DNA from: Luteimonas sp. ANT-B3E
GTDB taxonomy: Bacteria; Pseudomonadota; Gammaproteobacteria; Xanthomonadales; Xanthomonadaceae
NCBI GenBank assembly: GCA_001683895.1
Contig: LXQJ01000050.1
Location: 19,569-83,568, forward strand
Length of the DNA stretch: 64,000 bases
Direction: 5' to 3'
In this document: in pieces, positions 28,683 through 39,117 of the stretch
Position numbering within the stretch: the stretch's first letter is position 1
Layout of the letters: each line of letters opens with the position of its first letter
Notes under the pieces: generated by a model
Seen by the model: only the letters and a program-made list of their open reading frames with translations
Told to the model about the DNA's origin: nothing
Database searches by the model: none
Position numbers and translations under genes: made by a program

Positions 28683-29243
28683 CTACTTCACCCGCTGCTT
28701 GCCCAGCTTGCGCGCCAGCGTGCGCCGGTGCATGCCGAGCCGCCGCGCGGCCTCGGAGATGTTGAAGCCGGTGTCGGCCAGCACCTCGTGGATGTGCTCC
28801 CACTCCAGGGTCTTGATCGACGTCGGGCGCGCGCCGAGGTCGACGCCGGCGTCGCCGGTGGCGCGCTCGAACGCGGCCTCGATGTCGTCGGTGTTGGACG
28901 GCTTGGCGAGGTAGTGGCTGGCACCCAGCTTGATCGCCTCCACCGCGGTCGCGATGCTGGCGTAACCGGTCAGCACCACGATCAGCATGTCGGCGTCGTG
29001 CGAACGCAACGCCGCGACGCAGGCGAGCCCCGAACTGCCTCCGGCGAGCTTCAGGTCGACGACCGCGTGGCCGGGAGACCAGCCGGCCAGCAGCACCGCC
29101 ATGCCGTCGAGGCCGTCGGCGTGGCGCACTTCGTAGCCGCGCCGTTCGAACGATCGCACGAGCGTGCGCGCGAACGCCGCGTCGTCCTCCACCACCAGCA
29201 GCCGTCGCGGCGCTGGCGCGGTCGCGTCGCCGTCAATCGCCAT
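28683..29243 (-). CDS. regA: RegA/PrrA/ActR-type response regulator
   Basis: Receiver domain (VVEDDAAFARTLVRSFERRGYEV, VVDLKLAGGSSGL, VVLTGYASIATAVEAIKLGASHYLAKP) and Fis-like HTH (NISEAARRLGMHRRTLARKLGK). Confidence 0.9.
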   Translation of the reverse strand: MAIDGDATAPAPRRLLVVEDDAAFARTLVRSFERRGYEVRHADGLDGMAVLLAGWSPGHAVVDLKLAGGSSGLACVAALRSHDADMLIVVLTGYASIATAVEAIKLGASHYLAKPSNTDDIEAAFERATGDAGVDLGARPTSIKTLEWEHIHEVLADTGFNISEAARRLGMHRRTLARKLGKQRVK

Positions 29244-30591
29244 CGCACGGATCCTCGTCGCCGTCGTCATGGGTGATCGCCGACAGCGGCAGCAGCATGG
29301 TCACCACTGCCCCGCCGTCGTCGCGGTTGAGCGCGGTGATGCTGCCGCCGAGGCTGCGCGCGACGTTGAGCGACAGGAACAGCCCCAGCCCGCCACCCGG
29401 CCGGCCCTTGCTGGAGCGGTAGGGCTTGCCGAACTCCGTCAGCATCGCCGGCGCGAAGCCGGGGCCGTCGTCGCGCACGCGCAGCACCAGCCGGCCGCCG
29501 TCGCGCGAGGCATAGATGCCGACCCAGCCCGGCGATGCCTCCAGCGCGTTGTCGAGCACGTTGTGGATCATCTGCTTCAGCCCCCAGTCGGAGATGATCG
29601 CGACGTCGTCGCCGAAGGCGTTGCGGTACTCGAAGCCATCGATCGTGCGCGTCGCGCGCCACGCCGCCACCACCGCGTCGAGGAAGCCGTGCATCGTGGT
29701 CTCCACCGGCGCCTCCCCGCGCGCCTCGCCGGCCGAGCGCAGGATGCCGCCGACGATGGTCTTGCAGCGCGTCAGCTGCGCCTGCATCTCGTCCATCTCC
29801 TGCCGCAGCTCCGGCTGCGCGGCGAACTCGGGCATCCGCCGCCAGTCGCCGAGGATCACCGACAGCGTCGCCAGCGGCGTGCCGAGTTCGTGCGCGGCTC
29901 CCGACGCCAGCAGCCCCATGCGCACGATGTGGTCCTCCTCCACCGCGCGCTGGCGCATTGCCGCCAGCCGCGCGTCGCGGCCGCGCAGGATCCGGCTGAT
30001 GCGCGAGACGAACACCACCAGCAGCGTCGCGTTGAGCAGGAAGCACAGCAGCAGGCCAAGCACGTACGGGTCGGCCAGCCCGCGCGAGGCATCCACCGGG
30101 ATCACCACGTCCCCGGGGAACAGGATCAGCCCGACGAAGCCGGCGCTGGTAGCGGCCACCACCGCCCAGCTGGCGGCGCCCTGCAGCAGCACCACGCCGA
30201 GCACCACCTGCAGCAGGTACAGGAACACGAACGGGTTGGCGGCGCCGCCGCTGAAATGCAGCAGCGCCGTCAGCGCCACCACGTCGACCAGCAGCGACAG
30301 CAGCAGCGCACCCTGGGTGACCTCGTCGCGCCGGCGCCAGTGCAACAGGCTCGCGAGGTTGAAGCCCGCGAGCAGCGCGAGCACCAGCAGCAGTGGCGCG
30401 AGTGGCAGCGCGATCCCGAGGCCCCACTGCACCATCACGATCGTCGCCACCTGCCCCACCAGCGCCAGCCAGCGCAGCTGCACGAGCTGCTGCATGTTGC
30501 GCACGCCCGCGCCGTCGCCCCGTGCCGCCGCGGGCGCAGGCGCCGGTGGAGGTGGCGCGGGGTCAGCGGTCGTGGGTCGGGGGGCCGCCAT
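29233..30591 (-). CDS. regB: RegB/PrrB-type redox-sensing histidine kinase
   Basis: Multi-TM sensor with GGAANPF heptapeptide (RegB GGxxNPF), ASGAAHELGTPLATLSVI H-box, CKTIVGGIL redox-Cys region and HATPase (LDNALEASP, DDGPGF). Confidence 0.9.
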   Translation of the reverse strand: MAAPRPTTADPAPPPPAPAPAAARGDGAGVRNMQQLVQLRWLALVGQVATIVMVQWGLGIALPLAPLLLVLALLAGFNLASLLHWRRRDEVTQGALLLSLLVDVVALTALLHFSGGAANPFVFLYLLQVVLGVVLLQGAASWAVVAATSAGFVGLILFPGDVVIPVDASRGLADPYVLGLLLCFLLNATLLVVFVSRISRILRGRDARLAAMRQRAVEEDHIVRMGLLASGAAHELGTPLATLSVILGDWRRMPEFAAQPELRQEMDEMQAQLTRCKTIVGGILRSAGEARGEAPVETTMHGFLDAVVAAWRATRTIDGFEYRNAFGDDVAIISDWGLKQMIHNVLDNALEASPGWVGIYASRDGGRLVLRVRDDGPGFAPAMLTEFGKPYRSSKGRPGGGLGLFLSLNVARSLGGSITALNRDDGGAVVTMLLPLSAITHDDGDEDPCDGD

Positions 30592-31393
30592 CGGGTCGGT
30601 CGCCTGGGAGCGAAGGGGTGTGGCCGCGGCGGCGCGCGTCGCGCAGGACGAAGACGATCGCCGCCACCACCATCAGCGCCAGCGCGAACCAGGTCAAGGC
30701 GTACTGCAGGTGGTGGTTCCGGAACGCGATCACGGTGAGTCCGCCGACCGGCCCGTCGGCGGCATCGGTCGCGCTGCCCGCGCTGTCGACGGCGGCGTCG
30801 ATGAAGTACGGCGCCGCCGGCAGCAGCGCGCGCGCGGACGCAATGGCGGCGACGTCGCGGGAGTACCAGCGTCCCTCCCCCGGGACGTTGCGGCGCAGGA
30901 ACCCGCCGCCGGGTTCACTGATGCGCAGCAGGCCGTCGACCCGCACGGGACCGGCGGGAGGCACCAGGGCGCCAGGCGACGCCTCCGGCAGCACGAAGCC
31001 ACGGTTGACCAGCAGCACGCTGCCGTCGTCGCGCCGCAGCGGCGTCAGCAGCCAGTGGCCGGCACCCTTCACCGTGACCGCCTGCACCCGGGTGTCGGCG
31101 CCGGTGACGAAGCGGCCCGATGCCGCCACGTGCAGGTACTCGCTGTCGGCGGCCGACACCGCGCCCCACGCCGCGAGCGCCGGGGCCTCGACGGGCGCGG
31201 CCTGCACGCGCGCGTCGACACGGGCGATGAGGTCGCGCTTCCACGCCAGGCGCTCGACCTGCCACACGCCCAGCGCGACGAACGCGACGCCGCACACCAG
31301 CAGGAACACCAGCAGCGCAAGTCGCGCAACGCCCCGCCGCGGCGGGTCTGCACCGCCGGGTATGCGTGCGGTGCCGGCGCCGCCCCGGGTCAC
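30563..31393 (-). CDS. SURF1 family protein
   Basis: GVWQVERLAWKRDLIARVDARVQAAP, NRGFVLPE, two terminal TM segments with FRNHHLQYALTWFALALMV; GTG start overlaps cyoD stop (GTGA). Confidence 0.9.
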   Translation of the reverse strand: MTRGGAGTARIPGGADPPRRGVARLALLVFLLVCGVAFVALGVWQVERLAWKRDLIARVDARVQAAPVEAPALAAWGAVSAADSEYLHVAASGRFVTGADTRVQAVTVKGAGHWLLTPLRRDDGSVLLVNRGFVLPEASPGALVPPAGPVRVDGLLRISEPGGGFLRRNVPGEGRWYSRDVAAIASARALLPAAPYFIDAAVDSAGSATDAADGPVGGLTVIAFRNHHLQYALTWFALALMVVAAIVFVLRDARRRGHTPSLPGDRPDGGPPTHDR

Positions 31394-31836
31394 GGCGCGA
31401 TGCGCGCGTCGTGCGGCGTCATCGGCATCATGTTGGTGTTGAGGTGGTGCATGACCCACAGCGAACCGGCCATGAGGATCAGCACCAGCACCGCGGTGAA
31501 GATCAGCGCCAGGATCGCCCAGCCGCCCTCGGCCTTGGTGTTCATGTGCAGGAAATAGATCATGTGGACCACGATCTGCACCACGGCGAACGCGATCACC
31601 ACCAGCGCGGTCACGCCGGAGCTGACCACGCCACCGCCCATCACCAGCGCGAAGGGGATCGCGGTCAGCACCACCGACAGCACGATGCCGTTGAGGTAGC
31701 CGCGCAGCGTGCCGTGGTAGGCCAGCGGGTCGTCGTGGGCATCGGCGTCCACCGCATCGGCCAGCGGGTTGGCGCCGTCGGCGTGCTCGGCCTGCGGCAC
31801 CACGTGGGCGTGGACGTGCGCATCGCGCGTGCTCAT
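31390..31836 (-). CDS. cyoD: cytochrome o ubiquinol oxidase subunit IV
   Basis: YLNGIVLSVVLTAIPFALVM...QIVVHMIYFLHMNTKAEGGWAILALIFTAVLVLILMAGSLWVMHHLNTNMMP. Confidence 0.94.
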   Translation of the reverse strand: MSTRDAHVHAHVVPQAEHADGANPLADAVDADAHDDPLAYHGTLRGYLNGIVLSVVLTAIPFALVMGGGVVSSGVTALVVIAFAVVQIVVHMIYFLHMNTKAEGGWAILALIFTAVLVLILMAGSLWVMHHLNTNMMPMTPHDARIAP

Positions 31837-32480
31837 GGCAGCACTCCCATCAGGTAGACGAAGGTGAACACCGCGATCCAGACCACGTCGAGGAAGTGCC
31901 AGAACATCGACAGGCACAGCAGCCGCCGGCGGTTGGCATCGGTGATGCCGTGGCGCGCGACCTGTGCCATCAGCGTCACCAGCCACACGATGCCGAACAG
32001 CACGTGCAGCCCGTGGGTGCCGACCAGCGCGAAGAACGCCGACAGGAACGCGCTGCGCTGCGGCCCGGCGCCAAGGCTGATGAGGTGGTGGAACTCGTAG
32101 ATCTCGACCCCCAGAAACGCCGCGCCGAGCACGCCGGTCACCGCCAGCCAGCCCAGCAGCGCGCGCTGGCGGCGGTACTGCATCGCGATCATCGCCAGCC
32201 CGAACGTCAGCGACGACGCGAGCAGGATCGCGGTGTTGATCGCCACCAGGGTCAGGTTGAACAGGTCCGCGCCCGACGGCCCCGCGGCATAGCTGCGGCC
32301 AAGCACGCCATAGACCGCGAACAGGCTGGCGAATACCAGCAGGTCGCTCATCAGGTACATCCAGAACCCCAGCAGCGTGCCGCTCTGCGGGTGGTGCAGG
32401 CCCTGCGTGTCGAAGAACACCGGCGCCGGCGCCTCGGGGCGCTCGTGCTGGTCGGCGGCGGGCATGACGGCCTCAGACAT
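31833..32480 (-). CDS. cyoC: cytochrome o ubiquinol oxidase subunit III
   Basis: [23 protein letters not shown]...[15 protein letters not shown]...[21 protein letters not shown]. Confidence 0.95.
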   Translation of the reverse strand: MSEAVMPAADQHERPEAPAPVFFDTQGLHHPQSGTLLGFWMYLMSDLLVFASLFAVYGVLGRSYAAGPSGADLFNLTLVAINTAILLASSLTFGLAMIAMQYRRQRALLGWLAVTGVLGAAFLGVEIYEFHHLISLGAGPQRSAFLSAFFALVGTHGLHVLFGIVWLVTLMAQVARHGITDANRRRLLCLSMFWHFLDVVWIAVFTFVYLMGVLP

Positions 32481-34506
32481 GGCGGACGAGCACGGCGGTC
32501 CGCGCCTCCTCAGTATGCCGCACGTCGTCGGCGGGGATGTGGAAATCACGCTGGTAGTTGAAGGTGTGGACGATCGTCGCCGCCACCAGCGCGACCAGCA
32601 GCAGGGCCACGAACGGCCACATGTGCCACACCAGCGCAAAGCCCAGCAGCGCGCTGAGGCCCGCCAGCACCACACCGGCGGCGGTATTGCGCGGCATGTG
32701 GATCGGCAGGAAGCCGGACTCCGGCCGCACGTGCCCGCGCCGCTTCATGTCCCACCAGGCATCGGTGTCGTGCACCACCGGGGTGAACGCGAAGTTGTAC
32801 GACGGCGCCGGCGACGACGTCGACCACTCCAGCGTGCGTCCCTGCCAGGGGTCGCCGGTCTCGTCGCGCAGCGACTCGCGGCGGTAGATGCTGACCGCGA
32901 TCTGCACCAGGAAGCAGGCGATGCCGATCGCCACCAGCGCCGCGCCGCACGCGGCGATGATGAACCAGATCTGCAGCGACGGATCGTCGAAACTGCTCAT
33001 GCGCCGGGTCGCGCCCATCAGTCCCAGCACGTACAGCGGCATGAACGCGAAAAAGAACCCGGTGATCCAGAACCAGAACGAGCACTTGCCCCAGAACTCG
33101 TCCAGGCGGAAGCCGAACGCCTTCGGCCACCAGTAGTTGATGCCCGCGAACATGCCGAACAGCACGCCGCCGATGATCACGTTGTGGAAGTGCGCGACCA
33201 GGAACAGGCTGTTGTGCAGCACGAAGTCCGCCGGTGGCACCGCCAGCAGCACTCCGGTCATGCCGCCGATGGTGAAGGTGACCATGAAGCCCATGGTCCA
33301 CAGCATCGGCAGCTCGAAGCGGATGCGCCCGCGGTACATCGTGAACAGCCAGTTGAAGATCTTCGCGCCCGTCGGGATCGAGATGATCATCGTGGTGATG
33401 CCGAAGAACGAGTTGACGCTCGCGCCCGACCCCATGGTGAAGAAGTGGTGCAGCCACACCAGGTACGCCAGGATCGTGATCACCAGCATCGCGTAGACCA
33501 TCGACGTGTAGCCGAACAGACGCTTGCCGCTGAACGTGGCCACGACCTCGGAGAACACGCCGAACGCCGGCAGGATCAGGATGTAGACCTCCGGATGGCC
33601 CCAGATCCAGATCAGGTTGACGTACATCATGGCGTTGCCGCCAAGGTCGTTGGTGAAGAAGTTGGTGCCGGCGTAGCGGTCCAGCGCCAGCAGCGCCATC
33701 ACCGCGGTCAGCACCGGGAACGCGGCGACGATGAGGATGTTGGTGCACAGCGCCGACCAGGTGAAGATCGGCATCCGCATCATGGTCATGCCCGGGGCGC
33801 GCATCTTGACGATGGTCGCGATCAGGTTGATGCCCGACAGCAGCGTGCCCACGCCTGCGATCTGCAGCCCCCAGATGTAGTAGTCGACCCCGACCCCGGG
33901 GCTGTAGTCGATCCCCGAGAGCGGCGGGTATGCCAGCCAGCCGGTGGCGGCGAACTTGCCGACGAACAGCGACACCATCACCAGCGACGCGCCCGCGGCG
34001 GTCATCCAGAAGCTGAAGTTGTTGAGGAACGGGAACGACACGTCGCGCGCGCCGATCTGCAGCGGCACGATGAAATTCATCAGCCCGGTGACCAGCGGCA
34101 TGGCCACGAAGAAGATCATGATCACGCCGTGCGCGGTGAAGATCTGGTCGTAGTGGTCAGGCGGCAGGAAGCCTTGCGCCCCGGAGAACGCCATCGCCTG
34201 GTGCGCGCGCATCATCAGCGCATCGGCGAAGCCACGCATCAGCATGACCAGGCCCAGCACGATGTACATGATGCCGATCTTCTTGTGATCGATGCTGGTG
34301 AACCACTCGCGCCACAGCCAGCCCCACAGCTTGAAGTAGGTCAGCGCACCGACCACGGCGCCGCCGCCGAGCACAACCATCGCGAAGGCCGCGATCAGGA
34401 TCGGGTCGTGCAGCGGCAGCGCATCCATCGACAGCCGGCCGAGCCAGAACGAGGACTCGGGCAGCGCGCCGGCCGCCAGGGCGGGTTGGGTCAGTGCGGA
34501 CATCAT
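32473..34506 (-). CDS. cyoB: cytochrome o ubiquinol oxidase subunit I
   Basis: Heme-copper oxidase motifs [53 protein letters not shown]; 677 aa. Confidence 0.97.
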   Translation of the reverse strand: MMSALTQPALAAGALPESSFWLGRLSMDALPLHDPILIAAFAMVVLGGGAVVGALTYFKLWGWLWREWFTSIDHKKIGIMYIVLGLVMLMRGFADALMMRAHQAMAFSGAQGFLPPDHYDQIFTAHGVIMIFFVAMPLVTGLMNFIVPLQIGARDVSFPFLNNFSFWMTAAGASLVMVSLFVGKFAATGWLAYPPLSGIDYSPGVGVDYYIWGLQIAGVGTLLSGINLIATIVKMRAPGMTMMRMPIFTWSALCTNILIVAAFPVLTAVMALLALDRYAGTNFFTNDLGGNAMMYVNLIWIWGHPEVYILILPAFGVFSEVVATFSGKRLFGYTSMVYAMLVITILAYLVWLHHFFTMGSGASVNSFFGITTMIISIPTGAKIFNWLFTMYRGRIRFELPMLWTMGFMVTFTIGGMTGVLLAVPPADFVLHNSLFLVAHFHNVIIGGVLFGMFAGINYWWPKAFGFRLDEFWGKCSFWFWITGFFFAFMPLYVLGLMGATRRMSSFDDPSLQIWFIIAACGAALVAIGIACFLVQIAVSIYRRESLRDETGDPWQGRTLEWSTSSPAPSYNFAFTPVVHDTDAWWDMKRRGHVRPESGFLPIHMPRNTAAGVVLAGLSALLGFALVWHMWPFVALLLVALVAATIVHTFNYQRDFHIPADDVRHTEEARTAVLVRHV

Positions 34507-35594
34507 GAGCGCGGCACCAGCAGCGGGATCGGGTCATCGATGCGGCACACCGCCGCGGAAACAAAGGGCGTGCCGCGCAGGTCGCCGCGGGTGCGCGCGA
34601 CCAGCGTGTCGCGGCCGTTGCCGTCGATGCCGGCGCCGCCGGCGGCGTCGATCGCCATCATCTGGTGCATGCACATGCGCGTGGGGTCGACGCAGCGGTT
34701 GAGGATCGCCTCGTACAGGCCGGCGGACACGCGACCGTAGTGACGCGCGGGCACGTTGGCGCTCGGCTGCTCCAGCGCCATGTACTCCTGGCGGTCTAGC
34801 GCCACATCACTGGCACGTGCCTGCTCGACCCAGGCGTCGAAACCCGCAACGTCCAGGCCCTTGAAGCGGAAGCGCATGCCCGAGAAGCCTTCGCCGCTGT
34901 AGTTGGCGGAGAAGCCGACATACTCACCGGGGACGTTCATCACCGCGTGCAGCCTGGTCTCCATTCCCGGCATTGCGTAGATCATTCCGGCCAGCGCGGG
35001 GATGTAGAAGGCGTTCATGACGGTGACGCCGGTGATCTTGAACTGGATCGGGCGGTCGACCGGCGCGGCGACCTCGTTGACCGTCGCGATGCCCTGCTCG
35101 GGATAGAGAAACAGCCACTTCCAGTCCAGCGCCACGACCTCGATCACCAGCGGCTCGACGCCATCGGGCACCGGCTTGCCGGCGGAGATGCGGTCCACCG
35201 GCCGGTATGGATCGAGCTTGTGGGTGCTGACCCAGGTGATCGCGCCAAGCGCGATCACGATGAGTAGCGGCGCCGCCCAGATCGCCAGCTCGAGCTGCGT
35301 GGAGTGGTCCCAGTCGGGCGTGTACGTCGCCTCCTTGTTGGACGCCCGATAGCGCCACGCGAAAAACAGGGTCAGCCCGATCACCGGCACGATGATCAGC
35401 AGCATGAGCATCGTCGCCACCACGATCAGATTGCCCTGCTGCGCGGCGACGTCGCCTTGGGGACTGAGCACCACCGTATTGCACGCAGCCAGGGACAGCG
35501 CGGCGGCGGCCGGCAGCAGCAGGCGGAGGGAACGGCGGAGGACGGGAGGCAGGCGCACGGGGTCGCGGCATCCTGGGTGGGGGGAGAGCGGCAA
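34503..35594 (-). CDS. cyoA: ubiquinol oxidase subunit II
   Basis: Lipobox [76 protein letters not shown]. Confidence 0.94.
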   Translation of the reverse strand: MPLSPHPGCRDPVRLPPVLRRSLRLLLPAAAALSLAACNTVVLSPQGDVAAQQGNLIVVATMLMLLIIVPVIGLTLFFAWRYRASNKEATYTPDWDHSTQLELAIWAAPLLIVIALGAITWVSTHKLDPYRPVDRISAGKPVPDGVEPLVIEVVALDWKWLFLYPEQGIATVNEVAAPVDRPIQFKITGVTVMNAFYIPALAGMIYAMPGMETRLHAVMNVPGEYVGFSANYSGEGFSGMRFRFKGLDVAGFDAWVEQARASDVALDRQEYMALEQPSANVPARHYGRVSAGLYEAILNRCVDPTRMCMHQMMAIDAAGGAGIDGNGRDTLVARTRGDLRGTPFVSAAVCRIDDPIPLLVPRS

Positions 35595-35912
35595 GCCTAT
35601 CCAGCCGGGCCATGGGGCGCGATTGGACGTTTTGTCCTATGGCAGCCGCGGCGCGCAGGTGGGAGGCTTGCGTCCGTGGCTCGCCGCACCAGTACGGCGG
35701 CGGGTCGCCGTGGCGACAGCCCGGCACCGGATCGACCATACCCGGTCGCGATTGCAGCCCGCGTCGCGACGGGGCAGCCTCGAGGCAGGAGATCCCCGGC
35801 CGGATATGGAACACTGCGTTTTCCCGGTCTTTTCCGCCCTCCTCCATCATCTGACGTCCATGGCCAGCCCCACCCGGCCAGACCCCGCCATGCAACGAGC
35901 ACTCCGCCCCCA

Positions 35913-37244
35913 ATGACCGCCAGCCGCCACGAGCACGCCGCCCTCGCCGACCCCGCGGTCGCAAACGACGCCGCGGAGACCGAGCACTCCCGCGTCGCTC
36001 CCGGCGACATCGCGGTCGGCGTGATCGTCGGCCGTACGTCCGAGAACTTCGATTTCTTCGTCTACGGGATCGCGTCCGCGCTGGTGTTCCCCGCGGTCTT
36101 CTTCCCGTTCGCGGCGCCGCTGGAAGGCACGCTGTACGCGTTCGCGATCTTCGCGCTGGCGTTCGTGGCGCGGCCTTTCGGTACCGTGGCGTTCTTCGAG
36201 ATCCAGCGCCGGTGGGGCCTCAGCACAAAACTTACGGTGGCGCTGTTCCTGCTCGGAACCTGCACCGCGGGCATCGCCTTCCTGCCCGCCCACGGCACCC
36301 TGGGCGCGTGGTCGATCCTGCTGCTGACGCTGTTCCGCGTCGGCCAGGGCGTCGCGCTGGGCGGGTCGTGGGACGGGCTGCCGTCGCTGCTGGCGCTCAA
36401 CGCACCCAGGGGCCGCCGCGGCTGGTACGCGATGCTCGGGCAGCTCGGCGCCCCCCTTGGTTTCATCATCGCCGCGTCGCTGTTCGCCTACCTGTGGATC
36501 GCGCTGTCGCCGGAGGATTTCTTCACCTGGGGCTGGCGCTATCCGTTCTTTGCGGCATTCATCATCAACGTCGTTGCCCTCTTTGCGCGGCTGCGGCTGG
36601 TGGTCACCGATGACTACGTGGAGCAGTTCGGACAGCACGAACTGCAGCCGGTGCCGGTGCTGCAGCTGGCGCGCGCCAAGGGCCGCGAGGTGGTCATCGG
36701 CGCGTTCGCGATGCTGGCCAGCTATGCGCTGTTCCACATCGTGACGATCTTCCCGCTGTCGTGGATCCAGCTCTACGACGACCGCGACATCAGCGACGTG
36801 CTGCTGGTGCAGATCCTCGGCGCCGCGCTCGCGGTCGCTGCGGTCGTGATCTCGGGCGTCATCGCCGACCGCATCGGCCGGCCGCGCACACTGGCCACCG
36901 TCGCGGCGACAATCGCGGTGTTCAGCGGCTTTGCGCCGGCACTGATCGGCGGCGGGGTGGCCGGCCAGAACACTTTCATCCTGGTCGGCTTCGTGCTGCT
37001 GGGGCTGTCGTACGGCCAGGCCGCTGGGGCGCTGGCATCGAATCTCGGCGCCAGATACCGCTACACCGGCGCGGCGCTGACCTCCGACCTGGCGTGGCTG
37101 ATCGGCGCGGCGTTCGCGCCACTGGTCGCGCTCGGCCTGTCGGCAAAGTTCGGCCTCGGCTTCCTCGGCGCCTACCTGCTCTCAGGCGCGGTGTGCACGC
37201 TGGGCGCGCTGGCGCTGAACCGGTACCTGAAGCTGCGAAACTGA
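35913..37244 (+). CDS. MFS transporter (metabolite:H+ symporter type)
   Basis: GVIVGRTSENFDFFVYGIASALVFPAVFFPF, RVGQGVALGGSWDGLPSLLALNAPRGRRGWYAML, 12-TM profile. Confidence 0.9.
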   Translation: MTASRHEHAALADPAVANDAAETEHSRVAPGDIAVGVIVGRTSENFDFFVYGIASALVFPAVFFPFAAPLEGTLYAFAIFALAFVARPFGTVAFFEIQRRWGLSTKLTVALFLLGTCTAGIAFLPAHGTLGAWSILLLTLFRVGQGVALGGSWDGLPSLLALNAPRGRRGWYAMLGQLGAPLGFIIAASLFAYLWIALSPEDFFTWGWRYPFFAAFIINVVALFARLRLVVTDDYVEQFGQHELQPVPVLQLARAKGREVVIGAFAMLASYALFHIVTIFPLSWIQLYDDRDISDVLLVQILGAALAVAAVVISGVIADRIGRPRTLATVAATIAVFSGFAPALIGGGVAGQNTFILVGFVLLGLSYGQAAGALASNLGARYRYTGAALTSDLAWLIGAAFAPLVALGLSAKFGLGFLGAYLLSGAVCTLGALALNRYLKLRN

Positions 37245-37306
37245 GCGGGGCCGGTAGCCGCGCCCGAGCGCCTTGCCGGCGACGGCGCGGCGTCGTGCGC
37301 GACGCC

Positions 37307-37734
37307 TCATCCAATGACGATCTCGCCGTCGTCCTCGCCGTTCCACTAGTGGACACGGCTGTCGCGCACATGGATCAGCACGATCCCGGGCGTGTCGATG
37401 CCCTGCGCGAACCAGCGCGCCAGGTCGGGCACCCAGTGCTCCGACAACGCCGCCCTGTCGCGCAACAGGTCGGCCTTTCCCTGCACCGCGATGAACAGCG
37501 GCGGTTTGCCCAGTAGCCCTTGGCGCCGGTGAACGACGGCGACACCTGCGGGTCGCGCGTGATGTCGGTCGCGGTGCGTGACGACTCATACGTGAAGAAG
37601 CAGGAGTCGCCGCTGTACTCGAAGTCGCCGTTGTTGCTCATCGGGCGTTCCGCGAGCTGGCCGCCCTCGGTGCGCGTCGCCAGCATCGCGAAATCGATGT
37701 CGGCCATCTTCTTCGCCAGCTGGGCGAGAGTCAT
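37307..37734 (-). pseudogene. pyridoxamine 5'-phosphate oxidase-like (general stress protein) gene with frameshift and nonsense codon
   Basis: MTLAQLAKKMADIDFAMLATRTEGGQLAERPMSNNGDFEYSGDSCFFTYESSRTATDITRDPQVSPSFTGAKGYW, then a frame change near 37509 into KPPLFIAVQGKADLLRDRAALSEHWVPDLARWFAQGIDTPGIVLIHVRDSRVH*WNGEDDGEIVIG; TAG at 37346-37348. Confidence 0.82.
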
Positions 37735-37924
37735 GTCGATATGGGCGTGTCCTGCGTGCGGCGGCGACCGCCGCCCGGGCGATCGTTGTACGCGCTGGCA
37801 CCATGGATGGCGGATGACGACTTCCGACTGCCGACAGCCACCCGTCGCCCTGGCCTCACGCAGCGGCGCGTACGGTGCGCACCGCGCCTCCGGCCGGAGG
37901 CGCCTGCGCCGGACGCCGACCGCC

Positions 37925-38989
37925 TTGAGAACCTACCACTGCAGCCGCTGCCACCAGCAGGTCTTCCACGAGAACGTGCTCTGCGAGCGTTGCGATGCGA
38001 TGCTCGGCTTCATCGAGGACGCCGGTGAGATCAGCGCCTTCGAGCCATGGCCCGACGGCAGCTGGCGCGCGCTCGCGCCAGGCGTGGGCGAGGGACGCTA
38101 CCTGCAGTGCCACAACTACGCGGTAGAGCACGTCTGCAACCGCATGATCCCTGTCGACGACCCTGCCACGCTGTGCCGCTCGTGCCGCCTGACCGCAGTA
38201 ATCCCCTCGCTGTTGCAAGAGCGCAACCGTGCGCGGTGGTACCAGCTGGAGCGCGCCAAGCGCCGGCTGCTGTACACACTGAACCAGCTCCAGCTGCCGG
38301 TCGTGTCGCGCGAGGAGGATCCGGAGAGGGGGCTGGTGTTCGAGTTCCTTGCCGATGCGGAAGGCACGCCCAAGGTGCACACCGGGCATGACGACGGCCT
38401 GATCACCATCAACATCGCCGAAGCCGATGACGCCCACCGCGCCAGGGTACGCGAACAGATGAAGGAGCCCTACCGAACGCTGCTGGGGCACTTCCGTCAC
38501 GAGATCGGGCACTACTACTTCCTGCGCCTGATGACCGACAGCCCGCTGCTCGACGACTGCCGCGCGCTGTTCGGCGACGACCGCGAGGACTACGGCGAGG
38601 CGATGCAGCGCCACTACGCGAACGGTGCGCCCGATGACTGGCAGACCTCGTACATCAGTGCCTACGCCACCATGCATCCTTACGAGGACTGGGCCGAGAC
38701 CTGGGCGCACTACATGCACATGGTCGACACGCTGGAGACCGCCAGCGCCTGTGGCCTGCACCTTGCCCCGCCCGACCCCACCGAGCCGTCGATGACGGCG
38801 CTGGACGTGGACCGGGTGACGCGCTCGTTCAACGATATGGTCGCGCGCTGGTTCCCGTTGACCTATGCGCTCAACAGCCTCAACCGCAGCATGGGCATGC
38901 CCGACATCTACCCCTTTACGCTGGGGCCGCCGGTGATCGAGAAGCTGCGCTTCGTGCACCGCGTGATCAGGACCCAGGGCGAGGCCTGA
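37925..38989 (+). CDS. putative zinc-binding metallopeptidase with N-terminal zinc ribbon
   Basis: TTG start; CSRCHQQVFHENVLCERCDAMLGF zinc ribbon; HFRHEIGHYYFLRL metallopeptidase motif; EDWAETWAHYMHMVDTLETA. Confidence 0.88.
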   Translation: MRTYHCSRCHQQVFHENVLCERCDAMLGFIEDAGEISAFEPWPDGSWRALAPGVGEGRYLQCHNYAVEHVCNRMIPVDDPATLCRSCRLTAVIPSLLQERNRARWYQLERAKRRLLYTLNQLQLPVVSREEDPERGLVFEFLADAEGTPKVHTGHDDGLITINIAEADDAHRARVREQMKEPYRTLLGHFRHEIGHYYFLRLMTDSPLLDDCRALFGDDREDYGEAMQRHYANGAPDDWQTSYISAYATMHPYEDWAETWAHYMHMVDTLETASACGLHLAPPDPTEPSMTALDVDRVTRSFNDMVARWFPLTYALNSLNRSMGMPDIYPFTLGPPVIEKLRFVHRVIRTQGEA

Positions 38990-39117
38990 TGCGCACCAGG
39001 GCGACGACAGCCCGCCTGCAGCGAGGCAGGTAAGCGCTCGCCTGCAACACGCGCGATGTCCCGATCACCGTGACCGTGCTACATCCGTGTCCCGCCCGCT
39101 GCTGCATCGGAGACCTC

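Noticed and set aside
32377-34740. 787-aa plus-strand ORF rich in His/Arg/Gln
   Set aside because: Exactly antisense to cyoB, which has strong conserved motifs.
37289-37306. GGCGTCG-TGCG-CGACGCC hairpin between MFS and PPOX genes
   Set aside because: Good stem, but no T tract and such stems are common at this GC content; not called as a terminator.
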